Assembly (NCBI GenBank): GCA_017480245.1
Contig: JAFVBA010000010.1
Location: 271,361 to 335,360, forward strand
Direction of reading: 5' to 3'
From: Bacteroidales bacterium
GTDB taxonomy: Bacteria > Bacteroidota > Bacteroidia > Bacteroidales > P3
Length of the DNA: 64,000 nucleotides
Position numbers and translations under genes: made by a program. Below are positions 1 through 9,663 of the stretch, piece by piece. Below the pieces are notes generated by a model that was not told where the DNA came from, did not search any database, and saw nothing but the letters and a program-made list of their open reading frames with translations. How positions within the stretch are numbered: the stretch's first letter is position 1; every line of letters starts with the position of its first letter.

Positions 1-2590
1 CACTGCGGACTTTTATTTCGTATTTATCTCCTTCATTCAAGTTACGGATTGAAAATTGCGGTTGAATGGTTACTATTTTTTGATTCCATTGAAATGCATA
101 CACATCTTTGTACCACACCTCCCATATTTTTTCATCTGCAACGGTTTCCCATTTAGCCAATATCGTTTCATCTCCTTTTGCCATGAATTGATATGCTTTG
201 AAATTGGCAGGAATATGACACGTTCCGTCATTAGGATTAAGCGTTGTTATATATGTAAGTAAAGAGTCGTAACTTTCCAATGACGAACAATTACCTTTTA
301 TTACTAATTTATACAAAGTGTTTTTCTCTAATTGAGTAAATGTACATGAAGGAGAAGAAACACTAACGGATTTTATCAAACTGTCGCTGTTATCATACAA
401 TTTAACAAGCCATGAAGTTGTCATAGTACCTGCATTCCAAGAAACAGTAAAAAATGTATAGTCAATAGTGTCTATATCTATGCTTTTAGGAGCGGTACAA
501 GTATTTTTCATTGTAATATTTGCTATCTTTGCCGAAATATCCTCGCTGCCGTCCGTGTTGAAAAGAAATCTTATCTTTATATTATTCTCCATTATGTAAT
601 CGGAAAGAATATAAGATTTATTTACGTAAGTATTAGGAGAATAAGATTGCGGAATATACGCATCCAAAAAAGAATAGGTTTCTCCGCCGTCATTAGATAT
701 ATACATAAATACATCATTACTTGAAGCAACATCAAAACCAAATTCCGCAGTGGCTAATTCAGATATATCAAATACTGGAGTTTCCAATGCAGTAAATGAA
801 GTATCATAACAAGAAGCGACAAAAGCAAAACCGTCTTGAGAATTGTATGTCATTTCATCATTAAGTACATAAGGAAATACTGTAATAGGTGCGCAAACTG
901 TTGCAAATACTATTTCGTCGGTATATTTACTCTCCAGATTCTGCATAGTTATGATACAAACTTTAAACAAGTATTCCGTTTGTGCAGATAAACTGTCAAT
1001 GACACAGGAGTTTGTCGGTGTTTCTAATGTTTTCCATTCTGTATTTGCAACATTCTCTTTATACTTTACTCTGTAGAATTTAACGTCTTGTTTATCTTCC
1101 CAACTAAATTCTGCAGAATTATAAGAGGTTGTATATTCTATTGTATTAATATCAACAATGTCCAAATACATTTCAGTAGTGAAGTCATACATATCGGAAT
1201 AGAAACTTTGTTCGTCCGTACAGTTGGCTTGAACTCTGTAAAAGTAAGATGTATTATCTTCTAAGTTGTCAATAATATAATTATTATAAACACTGTCTAT
1301 CGTATTCCAAATACTGTCTGTTGATTTCTTGTATTGGATATTGTATGACTGTTGGAAATCATCTAATTTCCATGAAATCTCTGCGCTGTTATATGTTATG
1401 TTTTTTGCAGTTAAAGAATCCGGAATGGGACAATAGCGCGGTGTAATCTTAATATCTTTTAACAGAATAGAAGAATCGCTTTGACAAGTATCGGTATTAG
1501 TCCAGGCAAATACTATCTTGCGGGGAGAATCTGTAAAATCAACAGGAAAATCTATATGGCCGTCTTTCCAAACTCCGTTAGTGTTGTTGTAAATATTCTC
1601 TCCGTATTGAAAAACAGGCTCTGGCAAAGAATCAATATCCAAATCGCTGCCGTTACTTAAAAGAAAAACTTTCATTCCGTCGTATTCCGAAACCAAAGAA
1701 GACTTATAGGCAAAATCAATATAAAATCCCGTAGATTCTTCAGGGACATAGAAATCTATATATGCGTAAGAATTGCTTTTAATCTTATTATTGAATGTTG
1801 CACTTTGGGCATTGTCATTACTGATGTAAAGAACTTTTGAATTGTCTGCTGTATTCTCCGTCTCAGGTTGTCCGATAACCCAAGAGTTTGTATTAGACGA
1901 AATCAAACCTAATGAATTTAGGGAATTATCATCATTTAAATTCATTTCAACAGGCAAACTTACCAATTCTCCGTCAAAAGTGTAGTTGGCAAATATATAA
2001 TTCCAATTGGAATACGAACCGTTGCAATGGCTGCGGACTGCAAACTGGTAGGTCTGTCCTGCTTGCAAATCATCAAAAATATATTCTAAATTGGTAGTAA
2101 AATATCTCTTTCCGATATTATCCGGATTTGAACCTATCTCATCACAAACTATTTCCCAATAAAGACAATCTTCGTCAGATTTCCACCCTATTGCTAAATT
2201 CTTTTCATTAAACGAATAAGCCGTAAGATGATTTACTGCAGCGCAGTCTGTATTGTAGCCTGCAGTGTAGAAAGAGGACAGATTACTCCATTCACTTGTA
2301 TCCATATCCACGCTTATTGCCCTTACTTTCCAAAGATACTGCGTTGCAGAAAGCAAGTTATTGATATAATACGACGTGTCAAAAGTTTCTATCTCTATAA
2401 CATTTTCACTCATTGCCACGTTGTAAGAAAGAATGTACTTAAAAATACCATCATCTTTGTTCCAAGTCAAAAGAGCTGAGTAATCATCTATCTCCGTTGC
2501 CTGTAAATTGTCCGGAATTTTAACTTCTTGTTGTGCAATTGTGGAAAAACCTATACAAATAAGCACTATAACAGAAAATATCCTCTTCAT
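1..2590 (-). CDS. Secreted multi-FN3 surface protein, C-terminus outside window
   Basis: The frame is open from the ATG at 2590 to the window edge, about 863 codons, so the C-terminus is missing. It begins with a signal peptide (MKRIFSVIVLICIGFSTIAQ). Repeated fibronectin type III modules follow, recognisable by the A-x-I/L-x-W and Y-x-x-x-Y patterns, at roughly residues 23-110, 115-205, 385-465, 470-560 and again near the cut end. Between them lie two longer beta-rich segments (about 210-375 and 570-680) resembling the MAM-like/choice-of-anchor modules of Bacteroidota adhesins. It is probably exported by T9SS, but a sorting domain cannot be seen because the end is cut. A TAAATTTG -7 box (2626 down to 2619) drives it, divergent from parE. 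The family call is firm; the ligand is unknown. The protein starting at 62513 has the same module style. Confidence 0.85.
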   Translation of the reverse strand, partial: MKRIFSVIVLICIGFSTIAQQEVKIPDNLQATEIDDYSALLTWNKDDGIFKYILSYNVAMSENVIEIETFDTSYYINNLLSATQYLWKVRAISVDMDTSEWSNLSSFYTAGYNTDCAAVNHLTAYSFNEKNLAIGWKSDEDCLYWEIVCDEIGSNPDNIGKRYFTTNLEYIFDDLQAGQTYQFAVRSHCNGSYSNWNYIFANYTFDGELVSLPVEMNLNDDNSLNSLGLISSNTNSWVIGQPETENTADNSKVLYISNDNAQSATFNNKIKSNSYAYIDFYVPEESTGFYIDFAYKSSLVSEYDGMKVFLLSNGSDLDIDSLPEPVFQYGENIYNNTNGVWKDGHIDFPVDFTDSPRKIVFAWTNTDTCQSDSSILLKDIKITPRYCPIPDSLTAKNITYNSAEISWKLDDFQQSYNIQYKKSTDSIWNTIDSVYNNYIIDNLEDNTSYFYRVQANCTDEQSFYSDMYDFTTEMYLDIVDINTIEYTTSYNSAEFSWEDKQDVKFYRVKYKENVANTEWKTLETPTNSCVIDSLSAQTEYLFKVCIITMQNLESKYTDEIVFATVCAPITVFPYVLNDEMTYNSQDGFAFVASCYDTSFTALETPVFDISELATAEFGFDVASSNDVFMYISNDGGETYSFLDAYIPQSYSPNTYVNKSYILSDYIMENNIKIRFLFNTDGSEDISAKIANITMKNTCTAPKSIDIDTIDYTFFTVSWNAGTMTTSWLVKLYDNSDSLIKSVSVSSPSCTFTQLEKNTLYKLVIKGNCSSLESYDSLLTYITTLNPNDGTCHIPANFKAYQFMAKGDETILAKWETVADEKIWEVWYKDVYAFQWNQKIVTIQPQFSIRNLNEGDKYEIKVRS

Positions 2591-2610
2591 ATTCTTATGT
2601 TTATTGAATT

Positions 2611-2668
2611 TAGATTTGCAAATTTATGAAAAAACTCGGTAACCGTAGAATTTTTTTTCGTAAATTTG
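2611..2668. promoter_or_regulatory. Divergent -7 boxes between the FN3 gene and parE
   Basis: Three Bacteroidota -7 boxes lie in the 89-bp gap. On plus they are TAGATTTG (2611-2618) and TAAATTTG (2661-2668). On minus it is TAAATTTG (2626-2619). The second plus box ends only 11 nt before the chosen parE ATG, so that transcript would have a very short leader. No good -33 TTTG is visible for these boxes. Confidence 0.5.
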
Positions 2669-2679
2669 CACCTGCTATT

Positions 2680-4548
2680 ATGGAAGATACAATTAACAAT
2701 ACTGTAAATTACAGCGAAGAAGACATAAAAACACTTGTCTGGAACGAACACATAAGAAAGCGTCCCGGAATGTATATCGGTAAGCTCGGAAACGGTGCTT
2801 CCGCCGATGACGGTATATACGTGTTGGTTAAAGAGATACTTGACAACTCCGTAGATGAGTTTGCGATGGGGCAAGGCAAGAATATAGAACTTGATATTGA
2901 ATTTGACAGCGGCAAAGTGCGTGTGCGCGATTACGGAAGAGGTATTCCTTTAGGCAGATTGATTGACTGCGTTGCCAAAATGAATACAGGAGGTAAGATT
3001 GACTCACAGGCGTTCAAAAAATCCGTAGGAATGAACGGCGTGGGCAGTAAAGCGGTCAATGCAATGAGCAGTTATTTCTTCGTTCAGTCTTTCCGAGACA
3101 ATCAAACCAAGAAAGCGGAGTTCTCCAAGGGCGAAATCGTTAAGGAATACAAGATTGAGCCGAGCGAAGAGCCGAACGGTACCCTTATTGAGTTTATTCC
3201 CGACAGAGAAATCTTTGAAAACTATTCTTTTATCAATGAATATATCGTTAAGATGGTTAAAAACTACACCTATCTTAACAAAGGGCTGACCATTACTTAC
3301 AACAAACAAAAGTTCCGCTCAACTAACGGACTTTTGGACTTACTTAATGACAATATGTCTTCGCAAGAAGAAGCCCTTTATCCGATTATTCACTTGAAAC
3401 AGGACGATTTTGAGTTTGCATTCACACATTCTGATAAGGTTTTGACGGAAGAACACTACGCTTTCGTAAATGGTCAGCACACTACGCAGGGCGGAACACA
3501 TTTGGCGGCATTCCGTGAGGCTATCGTGAGGGTTATGAAAGACTATTTCAAGAAAGATTACGAACCGAGCGACATAAGAAGCGGATTGATTGCGGCAATA
3601 AGTCTGAAAATTATAGACCCTGTTTTTGAATCTCAGACAAAAACCAAGTTAGGCAGCGTAGATTATGATAAAGATAAAGGAATCACGGTAAGGAATTATA
3701 TAAATGATATTGTCAAAAAGACACTTGACCCTTATCTTTATATGCACAGCGAGGTTGCGGACGCTATTTTGGAAAAGATTGTGCGCAACGAAAAGGACCG
3801 TAAGGGAATGCAGAACTATAAGAAGTTGGCTAAAGAAAGCGCAAAGAAAACTTCTTTGGTTAATAGGAAACTGCGCGACTGCCGAGTGCATTACAACAGC
3901 AAGGATGAGCGGCGTTTGGAGACCACTTTGTTTATTACCGAGGGCGACTCTGCATCGGGAAGTATTACAAAGTCGCGCGACCCTAACGTTCAGGCAGTAT
4001 TTTCACTTCGTGGCAAACCTTACAACTCCTATGGCGAAACAAAAGAGATAGTTTATAAGAACGAAGAGTTTAACTTGTTGCATGCCGCCCTTAATATTGA
4101 CGAAGACATGGACAATTTGCGGTATAATAATATTGTAATTGCAACCGATGCCGACGTTGATGGAATGCATATCCGTATGTTGTTGATGACGTTCTTTTTA
4201 CAGTACTTTCCTGAACTTGTAAAGCAAGGACACATCTATATTCTGCAAACTCCGTTGTTCCGTGTTAGAAATAAAAAACAGACATTCTATTGTTACAGCG
4301 AGGAAGAGAAACAAACAGCCATTAAGAAACTTAAAACGGGAGTTGAGATTACGCGTTTCAAAGGCCTTGGTGAGATTTCGCCTGACGAGTTCTCGCATTT
4401 TATCGGCAAGGACATACGTTTAGACCCAGTGCTGTTGAATCACGACAGCCAAACGCCCGAAGTATTGCGTTTCTTTATGGGGAAAAACACTCCTGAGCGG
4501 CAAAATTACATTATAGATAATCTTCGTTATGAGGCAATTGAAGAATAA
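2680..4548 (+). CDS. parE: DNA topoisomerase IV subunit B
   Basis: Type IIA topoisomerase ATPase/TOPRIM subunit, which powers chromosome decatenation together with ParC. The GHKL ATPase signatures are in order: RPGMYIG (about 29-35), ILDNSVDEF (about 53-61), the glycine-rich DYGRGIPL and [12 protein letters not shown]. The TOPRIM domain has EGDSASG (E421), the metal-binding ATDADVDG (aspartates 490/492/494) and KGLGEIS (about 561). I start at 2680, not at the upstream in-frame ATG at 2626, because family similarity begins with the segment from MEDTINN and a TAAATTTG promoter box sits between the two. The resulting 622 aa is normal for ParE. The choice of ParE over GyrB rests on the short MYIGKLG...[11 protein letters not shown]-terminus and short length. 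No parC follows; the next gene is unrelated. Confidence 0.9.
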   Translation: MEDTINNTVNYSEEDIKTLVWNEHIRKRPGMYIGKLGNGASADDGIYVLVKEILDNSVDEFAMGQGKNIELDIEFDSGKVRVRDYGRGIPLGRLIDCVAKMNTGGKIDSQAFKKSVGMNGVGSKAVNAMSSYFFVQSFRDNQTKKAEFSKGEIVKEYKIEPSEEPNGTLIEFIPDREIFENYSFINEYIVKMVKNYTYLNKGLTITYNKQKFRSTNGLLDLLNDNMSSQEEALYPIIHLKQDDFEFAFTHSDKVLTEEHYAFVNGQHTTQGGTHLAAFREAIVRVMKDYFKKDYEPSDIRSGLIAAISLKIIDPVFESQTKTKLGSVDYDKDKGITVRNYINDIVKKTLDPYLYMHSEVADAILEKIVRNEKDRKGMQNYKKLAKESAKKTSLVNRKLRDCRVHYNSKDERRLETTLFITEGDSASGSITKSRDPNVQAVFSLRGKPYNSYGETKEIVYKNEEFNLLHAALNIDEDMDNLRYNNIVIATDADVDGMHIRMLLMTFFLQYFPELVKQGHIYILQTPLFRVRNKKQTFYCYSEEEKQTAIKKLKTGVEITRFKGLGEISPDEFSHFIGKDIRLDPVLLNHDSQTPEVLRFFMGKNTPERQNYIIDNLRYEAIEE

Positions 4549-4582
4549 AATATTAGTATATATGAACAACAAACGCTTGTTT

Positions 4583-4808
4583 GCGTTAAAAGTGCAGTAA
4601 GTTTGTATGAAAAGTGCAGCAAGATTACATAAAAAGTGCAGCAGGATTTTGTCAGAATTAACGTTAAATCCACCAGGAATCAACGTTAAAAGCAGGTGGA
4701 ATTAACGTTAAAAGCAGGTGGAATCAACGTTGATTACTGCAAAACCTTGCTGCACTTTTTACGCTAAAGCGCTGCAAATCTTACACTAAAGTACTGCACT
4801 TTTTACAC
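4583..4808. repeat. 22-bp-phased mirror-symmetric array, site 1
   Basis: Ten units on a 22-bp grid. Units at 4583, 4605 and 4627 share the core AAAAGTGCAGYARG. After a 6-nt spacer (4649-4654), units at 4655, 4677, 4699 and 4721 share GAATYAACGTTAAAAGCAG, the first and last diverging at their 3' halves. Units at 4743, 4765 and 4787 are the first family in inverted orientation (core CTGCACTTTTTAC, the middle one degenerate). The block is therefore a nested palindrome filling nearly all of the 325-bp gap after parE. It has no open frame of note and no CRISPR-like unique spacers. Confidence 0.85.
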
Positions 4809-4873
4809 AAAAAAGCACTACGTAAAATTAAACGGGAAATAAACAAAAGTAAAATATAATAAAAATTATAACA

Positions 4874-5587
4874 ATGAACACGAAGAATTTTAAAATCACA
4901 CAAGTAATATCTGCCGTTTTCGGTATTTTGACATTGATTGGCTTACCTTCCGTCGTAAATGCCCAAGAGGAAGAAGCAGAAGTTGATGTTATGGCAATAA
5001 AACCTTGGAAAGACGTCATAATAACCAACCTCACCCCGTCAGAATGGCGTTGGAATAAAAACAATTCTACACGTTTTACCATAAGAGGCGATTTTGACGG
5101 CGACGGATTTGAAGAAAATCTTTACGAAACAGCAACTCAAATCTTTTCTGACAATCCCGAATTAACTCCTTTGCAATTGGACGGGGATTTGGGCGTATAT
5201 TTTTTGGTTAATGAAGGAGATTTGGACGGAGACGGCGGAGATGAAATTTCGTTTATGACTGTTTATAGAGATTATACCAATATAAATTATTTCCGTATCT
5301 ACTCTTATACGGGCAACAAGTGGAAAGAAATATTCTGCACAAAAGTTCATGAATGGGATTGCCCTAACTACACTCCTAAACTGCCGGAAGAAATGTTCGT
5401 TCATACATGGAAAAAGAAAAACAAGTATGATAAAAACCGTGTGGTGCTGAAACATTCGGACGGAGTGGTTGATATGATTTCCCTTCACCCTAACGGCCGT
5501 TATGCAATAGAACATATCAAAATCGTAAATAAAGGTGCGGCAAAACGTGAGTGGGGAGATATTATTGAACCGCGCACGGATTTATAA
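4874..5587 (+). CDS. Secreted protein with DxDxDG calcium-type loops, unknown function
   Basis: 237 aa with an N-terminal signal peptide ending near VVNAQ (residue 31), so an exported or periplasmic protein. Two aspartate-rich loops, DFDGDGFEE and EGDLDGDGGDE, have the D-x-D-x-D-G spacing of FG-GAP/VCBS or dockerin-like calcium sites and are spaced as in a beta-propeller blade pair. The remainder is aromatic-rich (YRDYTNINYFRIYSYTGNKWKE), again suggesting beta-structure. No catalytic motif is recognised. It sits 28 bp before the YitT gene on the same strand, so the two may be co-transcribed. The upstream gap is occupied by the 22-bp-phased array, which would lie in or next to its promoter region. 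Function not assigned. Confidence 0.7.
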   Translation: MNTKNFKITQVISAVFGILTLIGLPSVVNAQEEEAEVDVMAIKPWKDVIITNLTPSEWRWNKNNSTRFTIRGDFDGDGFEENLYETATQIFSDNPELTPLQLDGDLGVYFLVNEGDLDGDGGDEISFMTVYRDYTNINYFRIYSYTGNKWKEIFCTKVHEWDCPNYTPKLPEEMFVHTWKKKNKYDKNRVVLKHSDGVVDMISLHPNGRYAIEHIKIVNKGAAKREWGDIIEPRTDL

Positions 5588-5615
5588 TAATTAACTAATA
5601 AAAATATAAGAATTT

Positions 5616-6431
5616 ATGCAAGAAAAATCAAAAATCGGTGCATGGTTTGCACAACTTAACGATTCAAAAGAACGATTCGGCAGTAAAGAGTTTTTTATTG
5701 CTTACGGAAAAATCATTATCGGCTGTATCATCTTCGCTTTAGCGGATTTGTTTTTTGTTGTTCCTTACGGCTTGGCTCCGGGTGGCGTTTATGGATTGAT
5801 GAGTGTATTTCACAATCTTTGGGGTTCCCCTATGGCATTAGTAATATACATGGATGTTGCCCTGTTGATAATAGGCAGTATCTTCTTAGGACCGCGTTTC
5901 GGAATAAAAACCATATTGTCCATATTTTTAATATGGTTCGTTACGTGGATTACCGAATACCTGTTCATAAGACACACTGGCTACCGTCCGTTAATATTTA
6001 CGGGTGATATGATTTCTGCTGCGGATTATGCAAATCTGTCTGACCAATTGAAAGAATTGTACTTACCTGTTGCGCAATTCAAAGACCTTGCACCTGTTAC
6101 CGAATATTTCCGTCCGTGGAACATACTTAACGTATTAGTAGGCGGTTTGGCTTATGGTATAGGCATTGCCATCATATTCTCTGCGGGCGCTACTTCTGGC
6201 GGAAGTGATATTATTGCAATGATTGTCAATAAGTATTCAGGCATTTCACTTGGTATGTTGGTGATTATAATAGACTCTACAATCGCATTGAGTTCTTTGG
6301 CATTGGGACAGGGAATTGATTTACCGATTTACTCAATCATTCTTGTGTATATTGAAGGAAAAGTTATTGATTTGATTGTTCCTCCGACCAAAAAGGATGA
6401 TAAAAAAGAAGAAATCAAACAAGCCGCTTAA
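5616..6431 (+). CDS. YitT-family membrane protein without the usual C-terminal domain
   Basis: 271 aa inner-membrane protein with about five to six hydrophobic segments (first near 22-42, last near 233-252). The family signatures are clear: VPYGLAPGGVYGLM near the N-terminus and the glycine-rich FSAGATSGGSDIIAMI repeat, typical of YitT/DUF161 proteins. Most relatives continue after the last helix with a soluble DUF2179 domain. Here the protein ends in a lysine-rich tail (PPTKKDDKKEEIKQAA), so that domain is absent. Bacteroidota YitT proteins are annotated only by fold, and the transported substrate is unknown. A hairpin terminator (6466-6503) follows. Confidence 0.85.
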   Translation: MQEKSKIGAWFAQLNDSKERFGSKEFFIAYGKIIIGCIIFALADLFFVVPYGLAPGGVYGLMSVFHNLWGSPMALVIYMDVALLIIGSIFLGPRFGIKTILSIFLIWFVTWITEYLFIRHTGYRPLIFTGDMISAADYANLSDQLKELYLPVAQFKDLAPVTEYFRPWNILNVLVGGLAYGIGIAIIFSAGATSGGSDIIAMIVNKYSGISLGMLVIIIDSTIALSSLALGQGIDLPIYSIILVYIEGKVIDLIVPPTKKDDKKEEIKQAA

Positions 6432-6465
6432 CAAACGGGTGCAACTGAAAAATAACTGACAAAAA

Positions 6466-6503
6466 ATAAGCCCGATAAGACTAATATGTTTTATCGGGCT
6501 TAT
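6466..6503. terminator. Bidirectional hairpin terminator
   Basis: ATAAGCCCGATAA (6466-6478) pairs perfectly with TTATCGGGCTTAT (6491-6503) across a 12-nt loop. A-rich sequence lies upstream and T/A-rich sequence downstream, between the convergent YitT and TPR genes. Confidence 0.85.
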
Positions 6504-6514
6504 ATAATTTAAGA

Positions 6515-7282
6515 TTATTCCATTAAATATCTTGAGAAACAGTTGTCGGGTGTCAGGTTGATTGGGTTGTTTTCTTTCCATTTGAGAAAAGCATTCCATT
6601 TTTGTTTGTTTTCTCTTGCCCAAGTGGCGCTTTGCGACGTGTTTCCGTAGGCAAAAAGCCAATAATTGTACGCCTGCCAATGTCCGCTTGTGATTATTTT
6701 GTCCCAATATGCGAACAAAGGATTTTTAAAATCGGTTTCTTTGTTATTAATCTGCGATAAGAATTTCTGACGGATTGTTATCAAAGAAGCAATATCAATA
6801 AACCGTACATTTTTTGCGGCATTGGTCATAAGATTATCAAATATTTCGGGAAATTTATTGCGTCTTTCAAAACTATCACTATATACTATAATATTATTGT
6901 TAAAACTTGCAACGGTTTTTCCTTTATTCAATGAAAAAGATTCAAAATAAGCGTTGAATAATTCCTTTGAAATCTCCGTTTGAAGCGAATCTTGGGTGGA
7001 TAATATCATAAATAATTCGCCGTACATCACCCCCCAAACCGTTTCGGTGGAAAGAAAAAAAACTTTTGCTGCACCGTAATAATTTTCTTCGTACATCGGA
7101 CCTTGTTCAATGCCCTTTTCGTACCAATAAAGAGCCTGCGTGTATTTGCCTTCTGCGTATTTTTTGTTACCGTTTTCGTAACAAATTTCTTCTTTGCTCA
7201 ATGGATTGCCGTTTTCAGCCGCCTGGCAATATACATTATTATGTATAAAAGCACAAATTGCGATAAACAGATATTTTTTCAT
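6515..7282 (-). CDS. Exported TPR-containing protein, unknown function
   Basis: 255 aa. The start at 7282 gives a signal peptide ending near NNVYCQ (residue 20). Residues about 32-70 (YENGNKKYAEGKYTQALYWY and following) form one clear tetratricopeptide repeat plus a weaker second. The rest is helical with no recognised domain. TPRs suggest a scaffold or binding role at the envelope. A minus-strand TAATTTTG -7 box lies at 7312-7305, divergent from the nucleoid-protein promoter. No operon partner is visible. Confidence 0.7.
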   Translation of the reverse strand: MKKYLFIAICAFIHNNVYCQAAENGNPLSKEEICYENGNKKYAEGKYTQALYWYEKGIEQGPMYEENYYGAAKVFFLSTETVWGVMYGELFMILSTQDSLQTEISKELFNAYFESFSLNKGKTVASFNNNIIVYSDSFERRNKFPEIFDNLMTNAAKNVRFIDIASLITIRQKFLSQINNKETDFKNPLFAYWDKIITSGHWQAYNYWLFAYGNTSQSATWARENKQKWNAFLKWKENNPINLTPDNCFSRYLME

Positions 7283-7304
7283 TGTCTTTCAAATTTTAAT
7301 TCGG

Positions 7305-7364
7305 CAAAATTAATAAAAAATTCTGCATTTCCTATTCTGCATTCTTATTTTTTAGTTACTTTTG
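7305..7364. promoter_or_regulatory. Divergent -7 boxes, TPR gene and nucleoid-protein gene
   Basis: TAATTTTG on minus (7312-7305) faces the TPR gene. TACTTTTG on plus (7357-7364) lies 22 bp before the ATG at 7387. Both match the Bacteroidota TAnnTTTG consensus; the -33 elements are weak. Confidence 0.55.
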
Positions 7365-7386
7365 CAAAATTAAATTTTTTAAAGTT

Positions 7387-8433
7387 ATGATGACATGTGA
7401 TGATGCGACCATTGAGAAATTGGTTCTGCACAGAGTGGGAAATAAAGCGAATAACGAAAGTTTGCATTTGAGTAAAGCACCTTATATTTTGAATTCAGAC
7501 ATTTCTTCGGTGCTTTTAAAATATTTTACCTCGCCTTTTAAAGGTTCTCAGTACTATGTTTTTTCCGACGAAAGAGGGTTTAATAACAACAAAGTCTATA
7601 CTGCGGTAAGCGAAATCTTTGACAACCCGACGGAAAATCTGTATTCGGCATCGTGCGATATAGCAAGACATTTGTTTGACGTGAGTTTGCATCCGAATAT
7701 TAAGGCAGGAGAATTGTATGTAACCTATTTGCAGAATTGTTATCTGGACGGGGAAATTTTGGATGCGGTAGGAATATTCAAAAGCGAGACAAGGCAAACC
7801 TATCTTAAGATTTATCCGCAGGGAGATGACTTCTCAATAGAATCAGATGACGGCATAGATATCAATAAACTTGATAAGGGCTGCTTAATATTTAATAAGG
7901 AGAGAGAAGACGGCTATGTTGTTTCAACAGTTGATGCAATCAGCAGGGGAAATGAGGCTGTTTATTGGGTAGATGAGTTTTTAAATCTTATGCAAAGGCA
8001 GGATTCCTATTTCAAAACGGACAATATGCTTAACATCTGCAAGAATTTTGTTACCGAATACTTGCCTCAGGAATACGAAATGACGAGAATGGACCAGGCG
8101 GACTTACTTAACCGCAATCAAGAGTTCTTTAAAGAAAATAAAAACTTTGATACCAATCTTTATAGCGAAAAAGTATTCGGTGATGACGAGTTTTCCGACC
8201 AATTCCGTAAGTATAAACAGCAGTATGAGAATGAAAACGGAATGCAAATCACCGATAATTTCATTATGAACGAAGAGGCGTTGAAGCGTGCGTCCCGTTA
8301 TTTACGCAGCGTCATTAAGTTGGATAAGAATTTCACCATCTACATTCACGGTAAGCGCGACAGGGTGGAAATAGGCGAAGACGAAGAAAAAGGATTGCGC
8401 TATTACAAATTCTATTTTGACAAGGAAGCGTAA
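7387..8433 (+). CDS. Nucleoid-associated protein, NdpA/YejK family
   Basis: 348 aa, the usual length for the Bacteroidota branch of the YejK/NdpA (37-kD nucleoid-associated) family. Family features are the N-terminal strand/helix with VLHRVGNKANNE, the central LYVTYLQNCYLDGEILDAVG and FKSETRQTYLKI strands, GCLIFNKEREDGYVVSTVDA, and the C-terminal FTIYIHGKRDRVEIGEDEEK followed by RYYKFYF. It is soluble with no signal peptide. E. coli YejK co-purifies with the nucleoid and interacts with topoisomerase IV; here a topoisomerase IV subunit is encoded 2.8 kb upstream, which may be coincidence. The start is one of two adjacent ATGs (7387 or 7390). It is followed by two hairpins. Confidence 0.85.
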   Translation: MMTCDDATIEKLVLHRVGNKANNESLHLSKAPYILNSDISSVLLKYFTSPFKGSQYYVFSDERGFNNNKVYTAVSEIFDNPTENLYSASCDIARHLFDVSLHPNIKAGELYVTYLQNCYLDGEILDAVGIFKSETRQTYLKIYPQGDDFSIESDDGIDINKLDKGCLIFNKEREDGYVVSTVDAISRGNEAVYWVDEFLNLMQRQDSYFKTDNMLNICKNFVTEYLPQEYEMTRMDQADLLNRNQEFFKENKNFDTNLYSEKVFGDDEFSDQFRKYKQQYENENGMQITDNFIMNEEALKRASRYLRSVIKLDKNFTIYIHGKRDRVEIGEDEEKGLRYYKFYFDKEA

Positions 8434-8481
8434 CAAATATTGAAAAGAGGAAAAGGAATATAGTTCCTGAGTAAAAAGAAT

Positions 8482-8519
8482 AAGGACTGACAAAAATTAT
8501 CAATCGTTTGTCAGTCCTT
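8482..8519. terminator. Hairpin terminator 1 after the nucleoid-protein gene
   Basis: AAGGACTGACAAA (8482-8494) pairs perfectly with TTTGTCAGTCCTT (8507-8519), loop 12 nt, followed by a T-rich run on plus. Confidence 0.85.
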
Positions 8520-8527
8520 TTTATTGC

Positions 8528-8558
8528 AAAATCAGTATTGCTAACTAATACTGATTTT
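8528..8558. terminator. Hairpin terminator 2, before the argF stop
   Basis: AAAATCAGTATT (8528-8539) pairs with AATACTGATTTT (8547-8558), loop 7 nt. On minus it follows the argF stop (8571). The two hairpins, 8 bp apart, probably insulate the convergent genes. Confidence 0.75.
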
Positions 8559-8570
8559 ATTTTTAACTTA

Positions 8571-9572
8571 TTAGTCGCCCAAAGTTGCAACCATAACGGC
8601 TTTGATTGTGTGCATACGGTTTTCAGCTTCGTCAAATACGATAGAAGCATCGCTTTCGAATACGTCTTCTGTAACTTCTATGCCGTCAATACCGAATTGT
8701 GCATAAACGTCTCTGCCGACTTTTGTTTCAAGGTTATGATATGCAGGCAAGCAGTGCATAAATTTGCATTTAGGATTGCCTGTTGCAGCCATAACTTCTT
8801 TATTTACTTGGTAAGGTTTCAATAAATCAATTCTTTCTTTCCAAACCTCTGCAGGTTCTCCCATAGATACCCAAACGTCAGTGTATAAGAAATCACAACC
8901 TTTAACTCCTGCTTTTACGTCATCAGTAACCGTTAAAGTAGCACCTGTTTGTTTTGCTATTTCTTGGCAAGTTGCGATAAGTTCTGCAGAAGGCTGCAAT
9001 TGTTTAGGAGCAACAATTCTTACGTCCATACCCATCTTTACACCGCCGACCATTAGGGAATTACCCATGTTATATCTTGCATCGCCCAAGTAAGCATAAG
9101 ATACTTTGTTAAGCGGTTTGTCTGTATGCTCTGTCATTGTAAGGAAGTCAGCCAATATCTGAGTTGGGTGGAATTCGTTTGTAAGTCCGTTCCATACAGG
9201 AACACCTGCATATTCTGCCAATTCCTCAACTATTTTCTGCTCAAAACCTCTGTACTCAATACCGTCAAACATTCTTCCCAACACTCTTGCAGTGTCTTTC
9301 ATAGACTCTTTAACGCCTATTTGGGAACCTGTAGGTCCCAGGTAAGTAACGTGAGCGCCTTGGTCGTGTGCAGCAACTTCAAATGCGCAACGGGTACGCG
9401 TAGAAGTCTTTTCAAAAATCAAAGCAATGTTTTTGCCTTTCAAATGTTGTTGTTCGCTTCCTGCATATTTAGCACGTTTCAAATCTCTTGCCAAATCCAA
9501 CATGTACTGAATTTCCTTTGGAGTGAAATCTAATAATTTAAGGAAATTTCTGTTTCTTAAATTGAATGCCAT
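8571..9572 (-). CDS. argF: Ornithine carbamoyltransferase
   Basis: 333 aa cytoplasmic enzyme making citrulline from ornithine and carbamoyl phosphate (or the reverse in the deiminase pathway). The carbamoyl-phosphate motif STRTR (57-61), HPTQ (135-138), the ornithine-loop DVWVSMGE and HCLP (273-276) are all intact. The N-terminus [18 protein letters not shown] is the conserved family start, so I use the ATG at 9572 rather than the in-frame one 30 codons upstream, which would lie beyond the promoter -7 box. The SMG loop indicates true ornithine specificity, not the succinyl/acetyl-ornithine enzyme found in many Bacteroidota. Anabolic (argF) and catabolic (arcB) roles cannot be separated here: no arc or arg gene is adjacent. 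Confidence 0.92.
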   Translation of the reverse strand: MAFNLRNRNFLKLLDFTPKEIQYMLDLARDLKRAKYAGSEQQHLKGKNIALIFEKTSTRTRCAFEVAAHDQGAHVTYLGPTGSQIGVKESMKDTARVLGRMFDGIEYRGFEQKIVEELAEYAGVPVWNGLTNEFHPTQILADFLTMTEHTDKPLNKVSYAYLGDARYNMGNSLMVGGVKMGMDVRIVAPKQLQPSAELIATCQEIAKQTGATLTVTDDVKAGVKGCDFLYTDVWVSMGEPAEVWKERIDLLKPYQVNKEVMAATGNPKCKFMHCLPAYHNLETKVGRDVYAQFGIDGIEVTEDVFESDASIVFDEAENRMHTIKAVMVATLGD

Positions 9573-9632
9573 AACTATTTTTTGTGTATTTATTGTTAGT
9601 AAATAATTTATTTTAACTTCATATTTAGATTG

Positions 9633-9663
9633 CAAAAGTACAAAAGTTTTCTCAATTGACAAG
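9633..9663 (-). promoter_or_regulatory. argF promoter
   Basis: On minus, CTTG (9663-9660), a 19-bp spacer, then TACTTTTG (9640-9633). It fits the Bacteroidota TTTG-N19-TAnnTTTG consensus with one mismatch and places transcription start about 55 bp before the ATG. Confidence 0.75.

Noticed and set aside
2626-2679. Upstream in-frame start of parE
   Set aside because: The extra 18 residues are basic and unlike the family, and a promoter box lies inside them.
4583-4808. CRISPR-like short direct repeats
   Set aside because: Units abut every 22 bp with no unique spacers, half are inverted, and no cas genes are present.
8571-9662. Longer argF start at 9662
   Set aside because: It lies upstream of the -7 box; the conserved N-terminus [10 protein letters not shown] begins at 9572.
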